Of a DNA stretch of 64,000 nucleotides, positions 11,501 through 23,400 are shown one piece after another. The DNA lies in the NCBI GenBank assembly GCA_017654935.2, contig CM065701.1:1866609-1930608 (forward strand). Reading direction: 5' to 3'. This DNA comes from Phymorhynchus buccinoides. Lineage: Eukaryota; Mollusca; Gastropoda; Neogastropoda; Raphitomidae. The position numbers were made by a program, and so were the translations under genes. The notes below the pieces were generated by a model, which had not been told where the DNA came from, made no database searches, and worked only from the letters and a program-made list of their open reading frames with translations. Every line of letters starts with the position of its first letter. Position 1 is the stretch's first letter.

Positions 11501-14500
11501 CGGATCGTAAATGCCGAGAACGTTCGGGAACGTACGGATTCCATGTGGCCGGTTTGGGCGCTTCCATTTTGTTTCTATCACATGGCAGTCGCGTGGGCGC
11601 TTCAGCCTCACTTTCGCAATAGATTACACTTCCGCCCTGTTGCTTGCAATGGCTTCTAGGCTGATTGGTTTGGAAGATATGAAGTTTTGAAAATTAGTGA
11701 CCAACATCGGCATTTTCACAATTTTTCCAATATGGATGATGAACAGTTATGGCGTCCATTGACTGAGGAAAGCGATGAATAGTTGTATTTTTGTGAAAGA
11801 TGGGACTTATGAGATCACGAAGTGATGAGTAAGGAGTGTACTCTGACCTATTTCGGCAGCGAGCTTGTTTTTGTTCGATCGATGCGAAGTTTTGAAGTCG
11901 TGTTACTGACATCGGCATTTTACCGACTTTTACATCATGGATGATGAGTCGTAATTGCATCCACTGAGTGATGACAGCAATGAAAATTCCTTTTTGTGTG
12001 AAAGATAGGAATTATAAGATCGTGAAGTGAAAGGGTAAGTGAATGATTTTGATCTACATTTCCATTTCAGTCGTCTTAGGCTTCACCAGTCTGCAAAATG
12101 TAGGCAGTGAATGACTAGTGAATGCAGTTTGCGACTACACTTTGGCATTTTGATTTTTTTTGTGGAGCCATGCATCCCCATAGCATCTTGAAATTCATTT
12201 TGCAAATCAGACAGACATCTCGGCAACACATTCAAAGCAAAAAAAACCACAAAATCTGCTATGGTATATTTTATTTTTTTTATTTTTCTGATGCTACCCC
12301 CCCCCCCCCCTTTTGTACGGAGTGACGTCCCTTGGGCTAGGATTTCAGAGGTGACTGAGCGCACAGAGCGTCAGGACTTAAAGGGTTAACACCACGTGGT
12401 GTATGTGTGTGTTAGGGCCTCAAACAACAGGGGCTGTTAGTCATCATTCCATATGTCTTGTCATTAACACCACGTGGTGTATGTGTGTGTTAGGGCCTCA
12501 AACAACAGGGGCTGTTAGTCAACATTCCATATGTCTTGTCTTTAACACCACGTGGTGTATGTGTGTGTTAGGGCCTCAAACAACAGGGGCTGTTAGTCAT
12601 CATTCCATATGTCTTGTCATTAACACCACGTGGTGTATGTGTGTGTTAGGGCCTCAAACAACAGGGGCTGTTAGTCATCATTCCATATGTCTTGTCATTA
12701 ACACCACGTGGTGTATGTGTGTGTTAGGGCCTCAAACAACAGGGGCTGTTAGTCAACATTCCATATGTCTTGTCATTAACACCACGTGGTGTATGTGTGT
12801 GTTAGGGCCTCAAACAACAGGGGCTGTTAGTCAACAGTCCATATGTCTTGTCATTAACACCACGTGGTGTATGTGTGTGTGAACGTGATGTGTGTGTTAA
12901 GAGTAGGACTGATAAATGAGGCATTCGTATTGTGGGTTTCACCGGTGTTTTGTTTCCCTGGGACTGGTGTTGACTCTACTTTTGTTGGGGGAATCGTCGC
13001 TGATGGGACTCGTTTTCAAAATTCTTAGCGTGATCACTGGTTACATGTCGTATATGTTAGAATGTGTGTTGTATTTGTATGATGTGTGTTAATTCAGGAA
13101 GGGGCATGACGCGGGAGATCACCCGCCCATCACCCCCATGCGCTGTGCCCGGGAGTCAGAGCTGGACCACGACATGTGGAGACTGTACGACTACATCACA
13201 CGACACTTCATTGCTACTGTGAGTACTGTGTTGTTGTACTGTGTTGTATAGAGTCAGAGCTGGACCATGACATGTGGAGACTGTATGACTACATCACACG
13301 ACACTTGTGTTGTGTTGTATTGTATACAGTCAGAGTTGGACCATGATATTTGGAGACTGTATGACTACATCACACGACACTTCATTGCTTCTGTCAGTTC
13401 TGACATGCATTTTTAATGAGCTAGCAAAGCGAGTTAACTTAGCAAAGTCAGCAAATATACGAGGAATTGGACATATTCATATATTGGTTGCTGTTATATC
13501 AGTAATAATCAACTTCTAACCTTCCAAGATCCTGCTAATTACCAGACAGTTGAGGGACGTTGAAGTGCAGTCAAGTTAGAACGCACAGTTCAATGCCGAT
13601 GTCCGTTGCAAACAGCCTGTTGTGAAGATGTGAACATAGCCAATGTTGCAGCTTATCCAGTTTTGACAGGGGTGCCCCACAAAAGCGCTTCGAAGGCCAG
13701 CTGAAGCGGCAGCTCAGTTTGGCTGGCATTCCTGATAAAGGCTGGGACATCATGGCCCAATACAGAGGCAGCTAGAGAGCGTCAACCAGGCAGGGCGCTG
13801 AGGCCTTGGAGACTGCCAGGAGAGAGAGGATGCAGAGGGCGAGAGGAGCGGTAGAAAAGCGTCAACCAGGCAGGGCGCTGAGGCCTTGGAGACTGCCAGG
13901 AGAGAGAGGATGCAGAGGGCGAGAGGAGCGGTAGAAAAGCGTCAACCAGGCAGGGCGCTGAGGCCTTGGAGACTGCCAGGAGAGAGAGGATGCAGAGGGC
14001 GAGAGGAGCGGTAGAAAAGCGTCAACCAGGCAGGGCGCTGAGGCCTTGGAGACTGCCAGGAGAGAGAGGATGCAGAGGGCGAGAGGAGCGGTAGAAAAGC
14101 GTCAACCAGGCAGGGCGCTGAGGCCTTGGAGACTGCCAGGAGAGAGAGGATGCAGAGGGCGAGAGGAGCGGTAGAAAAGCGTCAACCAGGCAGGGCGCTG
14201 AGGCCTTGGAGACTGCCAGGAGAGAGAGGATGCAGAGGGCGAGAGGAGCGGTAGAAAAGCGTCAACCAGGCAGGGTGCTGAGGCCTTGGAGACTGCCAGG
14301 AGAGAGAGGATGCAGAGGGCGAGAGGAGCGGTAGAAAAGCGTCAACCAGGCAGGGCGCTGAGGCCTTGGAGACTGCCAGGAGAGAGAGGATGCAGAGGGC
14401 GAGAGGAGCGGTAGAAAAGCGTCAACCAGGCAGGGCGCTGAGGCCTTGGAGACTGCCAGGAGAGAGAGGATGCAGAGGGCGAGAGGAGCGGTAGAAAAGC

Positions 14501-17500
14501 GTCAACCAGGCAGGGCGCTGAGGCCTTGGAGACTGCCAGGAGAGAGAGGATGCAGAGGGCGAGAGGAGCGGTAGAAAAGCGTCAACCAGGCAGGGCGCTG
14601 AGGCCTTGGAGACTGCCAGGAGAGAGAGGATGCAGAGGGCGAGAGGAGCGGTAGAAAAGCGTCAACCAGGCAGGGCGCTGAGGCCTTGGAGACTGCCAGG
14701 AGAGAGAGGATGCAGAGGGCGAGAGGAGCGGTAGAAAAGCGTCAACCAGGCAGGGTGCTGAGGCCTTGGAGACTGCCAGGAGAGAGAGGATGCAGAGGGC
14801 GAGAGGAGCGGTAGAAAAGCGTCAACCAGGCAGGGCGCTGAGGCCTTGGAGACTGCCAGGAGAGAGAGGATGCAGAGGGCGAGAGGAGCGGTAGAAAAGC
14901 GTCAACCAGGCAGGGCGCTGAGGCCTTGGAGACTGCCAGGAGAGAGAGGATGCAGAGGGCGAGAGGAGCGGTAGAAAAGCGTCAACCAGGCAGGGCGCTG
15001 AGGCCTTGGAGACTGCCAGGAGAGAGAGGATGCAGAGGGCGAGAGGAGCGGTAGAAAAGCGTCAACCAGGCAGGGCGCTGAGGCCTTGGAGACTGCCAGG
15101 AGAGAGAGGATGCAGAGGACAAGAGGAGCGGTAGAAAAGCGTCAACCAGGCAGGGCGCTGAGGCCTTGGAGACTGCCAGGAGAGAGAGGATGCAGAGGGC
15201 GAGAGGAGCGGTAGAAAAGCGTCAACCAGGCAGGGCGCTGAGGCCTTGGAGACTGCCAGGAGAGAGAGGATGCAGAGGACAAGAGGAGCGGTAGAAAAGC
15301 GTCAACCAGGCAGGGCGCTGAGGCCTTGGAGACTGCCAGGAGAGAGAGGATGCAGAGGACAAGAGGAGCGGAAAAAAATGTTAACTGCTCAGAGCCCTCC
15401 ACCCTGAATTACCCATGTCCATCATGCCGAAAGTAGGCCAGTCCAGGATGGGACTGTTCAGCCACCAGAGGGCGTGCCGCCAGGGACTTCCCCACTGATC
15501 CTGGGAACCCAGGAAGCGGCCAACAACTGTAGCGTTAGGCAGCAACATACTTGCCCCCCCCACCCCCCTCCTCTGTCTCTCCCATGTTGCAGTTTTTCTG
15601 CCATGCGTGATACGTTGTGCATGGCACAGTTACTGAGTTGGCACACACTGCATAATGTTTTCAAAATTCTGCTGTTTCATTTTTCTGAATCCTAACTGCC
15701 AGTATGCATCTATGAACCAGCCCACACTGTCAGATACGGTCCATACAGTTCTTCCTGTTTTCTTAACACACTCATACTCTCATCCTCTCTCATCTCTGTT
15801 CATTTTTCATCCGAGTCCTAACTGCCAGTACCTACAGACCATCTACTTTTAGATTGGGTCGGAGCAGTTTTTACCTGTTCTTAACATGATCGCTCTGTGT
15901 GGTGTGTATGTCTCTCTCTTCCCTTCTCTCACTCAATCGAGTTTTGAGTTGTTCTTACATTCTGTTAATTCTTTTCTTCAGCTGAGTCCTAACTGCCAGT
16001 ACCTGCAGACGACCATCTACGTTGAGATCGGGTCGGAGCAGTTCTCGTGTTCCGGCAAGGTCCTGCTGGAGCCTGGCTTCACCCACGTCATGCCCTGGCT
16101 GGCCCTGACCGACGACGAGGAGGTGCCCACCCTGAAGAAGAACACCATGCTGAACGTCGATGAGGTATGATGGTGATGATGATGGTGATGATAGTGGCCC
16201 TCACTGACGAGGAGGAGGTGCCGACCCTGAAGAAGAACACCATGCTGAACGTCGATGATGGTGATGGTGATGGTGATGATAGCCCTCACTGACGAGGAGG
16301 AGGTGCCGACCCTGAAGAAGAACACTGGTGGAAGAAGCTGGTGGAGCGGCAGACCAGTCCCCCTGACTACCTGACTTAGAGCTCATCTCGCTGATGGATG
16401 ATTGATTTATTGATTGATGAATGGATTGATTGATTGATGAATTGATTGATGCTAATCCATGTTAGGTGAAGCCCCCTGACTACCTGACGGAGAGTGAGCT
16501 CATCTCGCTGATGGATGAATGATTGATTGATGGATTGATTGATATGTTGATGTATTGACTGATGCTGATCCATGTCAGGTGAAATTAGTGGAGCGACAGA
16601 CCAGTCCCCCTGACTACCTGACAGAGAGTGAGCTCATCTCACTGATGGACATCATGTTTTTTCCAACCTAGATGTCTTAATATTTTCAGTTGAGTTCTCC
16701 ATTTTCACTTAAATTGACACCCCCCTCCCTCTCTTGATGAATGGATTGATTGAATGACTGATTGATGCTGATCCATGTCAGGTGAAATTAGTGGAGCGAC
16801 AGACCAGTCCCCCTGACTACCTGACAGAGAGTGAGCTCATCTCACTGATGGATGATTGATTGATGAATGGATTGATTGAATGACTGATTGATGCTGATCC
16901 ATGTCAGGTGAAATTAGTGGAGCGACAGACCAGTCCCCCTGACTACCTGACAGAGAGTGAGCTCATCTCACTGATGGATGATTGATTGATGAATGGATTG
17001 ATTGAATGACTGATTGATGCTGATCCATGTCAGGTGAAATTAGTGGAGCGACAGACCAGTCCCCCTGACTACCTGACAGAGAGTGAGCTCATCTCACTGA
17101 TTGGATGATTGATTGATGAATGGATTGATTGAATGACTGATTGATGGCTGAAAAAAATTAGGCTGATCCATGTCAGGTGAAATTAGTGGAGCGACAGACC
17201 AGTCCCCCTGACTACCTGACAGAGAGTGAGCTCATCTCACTGATGGATGATTGATTGATGAATCGGATTGATTGAATGACTGATTGATTCTGCTGCCCTC
17301 CATGTCAGGTGAAAATTAGTGTAATTTTGAGCGACAGACCATGTCCCCCTGACTACCTGACAGAGAGTGAGCTCATCTCACTGATTCTTTGATTGATTGA
17401 TCCTAATGGATTGATTGAATGACCATCTGATTGATGCTGATCGGAGCATGTCAGGTGAAATTAGTGGAGCGACAGACCAGTCCCCCTGACTACCTGACAG

Positions 17501-20369
17501 AGAGTGAGCTCATCTCACTGATGGATGATTGATTGATGTGATGGATTGATTGAATGCCCACCCTGATTGATGCTGATCCATGTCAGGTGAAATTAGTGGA
17601 GCGACAGACCAGTCCCCCTGACTACCTGACAGAGAGTGAGCTCATCTCACTGATGGATGATTGATTGATGATGATGGATTGATGATGACTGATTGATTGA
17701 TGCTGATCCATGTCAGGTGAAATTAGTGGAGCGACAGACCAGTCCCCCTGACTACCTGACAGAGAGTGAGCTCATCTCACTGATGGATGATTGATTGATG
17801 AATGGATTGATTGATTGACTGATTGATGCTGATCCATGTCAGGTGAAATTAGTGGAGCGACAGACCAGTCCCCCTGACTACCTGACAGAGAGTGAGCTCA
17901 TCTCACTGATGGATGATTGATTGATGAATGGATTGATTGAATGACTGATTGATTGATGCTGATCCATGTCAGGTGAAATTAGTGGAGCGACAGACCAGTC
18001 CCCCTGACTACCTGACAGAGAGTGAGCTCATCTCACTGATGGATGATTGATTGATGAATGGATTGATTGAATGACTGATTGATTGATGCTGATCCATGTC
18101 AGGTGAAATTAGTGGAGCGACAGACCAGTCCCCCTGACTACCTGACAGAGAGTGAGCTCATCTCACTGATGGATGATTGATTGATGAATGGATTGATTGA
18201 ATGACTGATTGATGCTGATCCATGTCAGGTGAAATTAGTGGAGCGACAGACCAGTCCCCCTGACTACCTGACGGAGAGTGAGCTCATCTCACTGATGGAG
18301 AAGCACGGCATTGGCACGGACGCCAGCATCCCTGTGCACATCAACAACATCTGTGAGAGGAACTACGTCACCATTATAGGAGGCAGACGGCTGCAGCCCA
18401 CAAACCTCGGCATTGTGCTGGTGCACGGCTACCAGAAGGTGGGGAAACTACTTGTTATAATCGTTTTAGCCGATAATAAAATGAGAGGCGAGAACTCTAT
18501 CATAATTGATTTTCTACAGCCAACCGGTTTGTGCTGATGCATGTCTACCAGAAGGTGGGGGGACTAGGTTTGCTTTTATTAACTCGGTTCCATCACCATG
18601 GGCGAATACATTGCCCAAGACATCGCTCTACACTCCCACCAAATGCAAAGACATTCAATGTCAAGCACCCTGTCATGTGTGTCTGCTTTTAGAGCTTTAG
18701 TCACTGTTTCTTCCATCGAAGCAATGCATGCACACTCGAACAAAATAGTTATTCCCCCCTTTGTCGTTTGAGATGCAACCCTTATTTCTGTTGTCTGTTC
18801 CATTGACAGCAGTCTGACAACCCTAATGTAGAGTGGCACAGTGGTAGCACATTCGCTTCGTGTCAAGTAAACCCGAGTTCGAACCTGGGTACAGGGGATT
18901 TTTCCTCTCACTTTACACTAGGCCTTTACGGTCTGAACGTGGAGTCTTTCGGATGAGACGATAAACCAAGGTCCTGTGTGCCCATGCACTTAGCACACAT
19001 TAAACCCAGTGGCAACGAAAAAGTTGTCATTTGGTCAAAATTTACTCCCCTTCCTCACACAAAAATCGCATGCAAAAAAAAAAAAATTGGGTGGCGCGCC
19101 TCTGGCTGCAACACGCTCTTCAGGTGGGAGCAACCCGAATTTCACAAGACACCTCTATGACTATAATGTAGCTAACCTAACCTAACCTTGTTTCTGTTGT
19201 TTTCACCATGGTGGCAGATCGACGCGGACCTGGTTCTGTCCACCATGCGGTCTGCGGTGGAGCAGCAGCTGGGGCTGATCGCGCTGGGTCAGGCCGATTT
19301 CCACGAAGTGAAGCAGCACAGCCTGGACATCTTCCACCTCAAGTTCAGATACTTCGTGGAGCACATCCCACAGATGGACGAACTGTTTGAGGTCACCTTC
19401 TCCTCCCTGGCTGACAGCGGCAGGCCTATGTCCAGGTAGGAGTGTGGGGTGGGGGTGGGGGGGGGCAGCACATCCCACAGATGGACGAACTGTTCGAGGT
19501 CACCTTCTCCTCCCTGGCTGACAGCGGCAGGCCTATGTCCAGGTAGGTGTGGGGGGGGGGGGCAGCACATCCCACAGATGGACGAACTGTTTCGAGGTCA
19601 CCTTCTCCTCCCTGGCTGACAGCGGCAGGCCTATGTCCAGGTAGGAGTGTGTGGGGTGGGGGTGGGGGGGGGTGGGGAGGGGGGTAGGGGGAAGTTGGCA
19701 GGGTTTACTAGTAGTGGGGGGGGGGGGGGGGGGGGTACCAATTTCCTGAAGTTCTGATACTTTGTGCAGCATATTCCTGATAGCAGCAGGCTTATATCTG
19801 GGTAAGTATGTGCTTAGCAGTAGTAGTAGTGATAGTAATAATGGTTGTACTAGTAGTGATAGTAGTAATGGTTGTACTAGTAGTGATAGTAGTAATGGTG
19901 TTAATGGTTGTACTAGTAGTGATAGTAGTAATGGTTGTACTAGTAGTGATAGTAGTAATGGTGTTAATGGTTGTACTAGTAGTGATAGTAGTAATGGTGT
20001 TAATGGTTGTACTAGTAGTGATAGTAGTAATGGTGTTAATGGTTGTACTAGTAGTGATAGGTCTGGGTTATGTGTAGGGGGAGTGGGGGGGGGGGGTTTT
20101 CGGGGGGGGGGGGGGTCAGCACATCCCACAGATGGACGAACTGTTTGAGGTCACCTTCTCCTCGCTGGCTGATAGCGGCAGGCCTATGTCCAGGTACTAG
20201 TAGTAGTATGTGTGTAGTAATGGTTGTACTAGGGGGTAATGGGGGGGGGGGGGAGGAGGGGGGGGGGGGCAGCACATCCCACAGATGGACGAACTGTTTG
20301 AGGTCACCTTCTCCTCCCTGGCTGATAGCGGCAGGCCTATGTCCAGGTAGGTAGTGTGTGTGGGGGGGT

Positions 20370-20426
<57 letters not shown>

Positions 20427-23400
20427 GGGGGGGGGGGGGGGCAGCACAATCCCACAGATGGACGAACTGTTTGAGGTCACCTTCTCCTCCCTGGCTGATA
20501 GCGGCAGACCTATGTCCAGGTAGGTGGGGGGGGGGGGGGGGGGGGGGGAGTGGGGAGGGGGTAGGGGGAAGTTGGCAGGGGTGGTGGGGACCAATTTCCT
20601 GAAGTTATGATACTTTGTCCAGCACATCCCCCCGATGGATGAACTGTTTGAGGTCACTTTTTCTTCCCGTGCTGATAGTGGCAGGCCTATGTCTAGTATT
20701 GCTCTCTCTTCTCTGTGTGTGTATGTGAGAGATAGAGAGAGTTTTGCATCTTCCACCTCAAGTTCTGATACTTTGTACAACACATTCGTGCCATGGATGA
20801 ACTGTTTTAAGTCCCTTGTTCCTGGCTTGCTGAAAGCGGCAGACCTATGTCCAGAAATGTGGGGAGAGGTGGTGGGGAGGAAGAGGGGGTTAGAGGGGGT
20901 TTTGGAGATTTGTTACTTGAAGTTTCAATTCTTTGTGCAAGTTGTTTATGTATGTATGTATGTAATTTTGTGCATGTATGTGTGCATGCATGTAATTTGT
21001 GTGAGTGCGTGCACCCACGGCTGCTCTTCCGAGCAGGGGTGTGTGTGTGTCTGTATGTGTATGTGTCTGTTTGTGAGCATTTCAATACTGATTGTAAACC
21101 ACTTTGTGCTCGATGAAAAACACTATATAAATATCTGTTTATTACTGAAGCTAATGGAAGCCAGGCCATCTCTTCTGAGCTACTCAGTTTGTGATTTGAC
21201 TCTAACCTTAGCTCTCAATGATGTGTCAACAGGTGTGGAAAGTGTAACCTTAGCTCTCTATGATGTGTCACAAGATGTGGAAAGTGTCGTCGCTACATGT
21301 ACCCTTAGCTCTCTATGACGTGTCGACAGGTGTGGCAAGTGCCGTCGCTACATGAAGCTGGTGGAGGCCAAGCCGTCTCGCCTGTACTGCTCAGTGTGTG
21401 ATTTGACTGTAACCTTGCCTCTCTATGACGTGTCACCAGGTGTGGCAAGTGCCGTCGCTACATGAAGCTGGTGGAAGCCAAGCCGTCTCGCCTGTACTGC
21501 TCAGTGTGTGACTCCACCTACAGCCTGCCGCAGAACGGCCACATCAAGCTGTACAAGGAACTCAAGTGTCCCCTGGACGAGTTTGAGATCCTCCTGTGGA
21601 CCACCGGCCCCAAGGGAAAGGTGGGTGTCTGGACAACACCGATGGCCGCTCGTGCATTTCTGATCCACTGGGGGGATCTTTTGTACAAATAGTTTTCCTA
21701 CCTACTGGAAGCTCTATGCTTGTAACTTCCTCTAATCTGTCACTCTCTTTGATTCTGCCTTTTTCCCTTTGCTTACTGTCATCTACTAACTTTCTGCCAA
21801 AGGCCGGGTTCACATTAGACGCGTAAGTTCCGTACGGAAAACCCTAAATAAGTGGAAGAAAGAAGGATAAAGTTTACACATATAGGGGAAATTTGGACAC
21901 GTGCGCAAATCTTTTCCCTTCTTTGTTTCACTTATTTATGGATTGTGCACGGGTTTCCGCATGGAATATCCGCTTATGTGTGTACATAAAGGACGTGCGT
22001 GTGTGTGTGTGCAGTCCTGTCTTCTATGTCCATACTGTACAACAATCCCCGCCACCCCCCACCCCATTCAAGGACGTTTGTGTGTGTGCAGTCCTGTCTT
22101 CTATGTCCATACTGTACAACAATCCCCGCCACCCCCCACCCCATTCAAGGACGTGTGTGTGTGTGCAGTCCTGTCTTCTATATCCATACTGTACAACAAT
22201 CCCCGCCACCCCCCACCCCATTCAAGGACGTGTGTGTGTGTGCAGTCCTGTCTTCTATGTCCATACTGTACAACAATCCCCGCCACCCCCCACCCCATTC
22301 AAGGACGTTTGTGTGTGTGCAGTCCTGTCTTCTATATCCATACTGTACAACAATCCCCGCCACCCCCCACCCCATTCAAGGACGTTTGTGTGTGTGCAGT
22401 CCTGTCTTCTATATCCATACTGTACAACAATCCCCGCCACCCCCCACCCCATTCAAGGACGTTTGTGTGTGTGCAGTCCTGTCTTCTATATCCATACTGT
22501 ACAACAATCCCCGCCACCCCCCACCCCATTCAAGGACGTGTGTGTGTGTGCAGTCCTGTCTTCTATATCCATACTGTACAACAATCCCCGCCACCCCCCA
22601 CCCCATTCAAGGACGTTTGTGTGTGTGCAGTCCTGTCTTCTATATCCATACTGTACAACAATCCCCGCCACCCCCCACCCCATTCAAGGACGTTTGTGTG
22701 TGTGCAGTCCTGTCTTCTATGTCCATACTGTACAACAATCCCCGCCACCCCCCACCCCATTCAAGGACGTTTGTGTGTGTGCAGTCCTGTCTTCTATATC
22801 CATACTGTACAACAATCCCCGCCACCCCCCACCCCATTCAAGGACGTTTGTGTGTGTGCAGTCCTGTCTTCTATGTCCATACTGTACAACAATCCCTGCC
22901 ACCCCCCACCCCATTCAAGGACGTGTGTGTGTGTGTGTGCTATTTATTAATATTGCTAGCAGCTTCACCTTGCTCGCTACGCTTCACGGCAGTATTTACC
23001 TGGCGGAGGTTTGCACCAGAGGTTCAAAATGCCTCCCACCACACACACACACTCCTCATGGTACTTTCATCAGACACACAGTGCAAGGGAGGCAACTATG
23101 ATAATGCACAGATTTTAAGATTCAGAGTGGTTGCTTCCCTTTAGTACAGAAAGCAGGTTGAATAGATCTATTTTTTTAGTGTTCCTTGGTGAGGTTCATA
23201 CTGGAGGCTCAAAATTCAGGTTCTGAATAAGTTAAGCGATGATGATCAAGAATATATATGGTTATAGGGGTCTATGGCTAACGGTTTCCTCACAATCATG
23301 CATACACACACACACACATCAAATGATTTTTATATATATAATGATTTTTAAAAATGTCCTTGTATTTTATGTTTTAACTTCCTCAATGTTGAATAAAGTC

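Larger units (their letters stand above)
19436..20880 (+). repeat. TOP3B: donor-edge copies of TOP3B exon 9 with G tracts
   Basis: About seven copies of cacatcccacagatggacga and on to cctatgtccag with GTAGG donors, starting at about 19470, 19566, 20121, 20273, 20448, 20622 and 20778. They are separated by G-rich spacers. The last two are diverged and lack clean donors. A partial copy at about 19740 resembles aagttctgatactttgtgca. Confidence 0.9.

Noticed and set aside
19172..19187. Telomere-like taacc repeats
   Set aside because: Only three units, beside a SINE tail, and the motif is TAACC rather than TTAGGG.
19533..20455. Proline- or glycine-rich open frames
   Set aside because: Translations of poly-C/poly-G tracts and exon 9 copies.
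21893..23144. Open frames of 350-400 codons over the 77-bp array
   Set aside because: Same cause: all three frames open, repeat-derived, Cys/Pro-rich low complexity.
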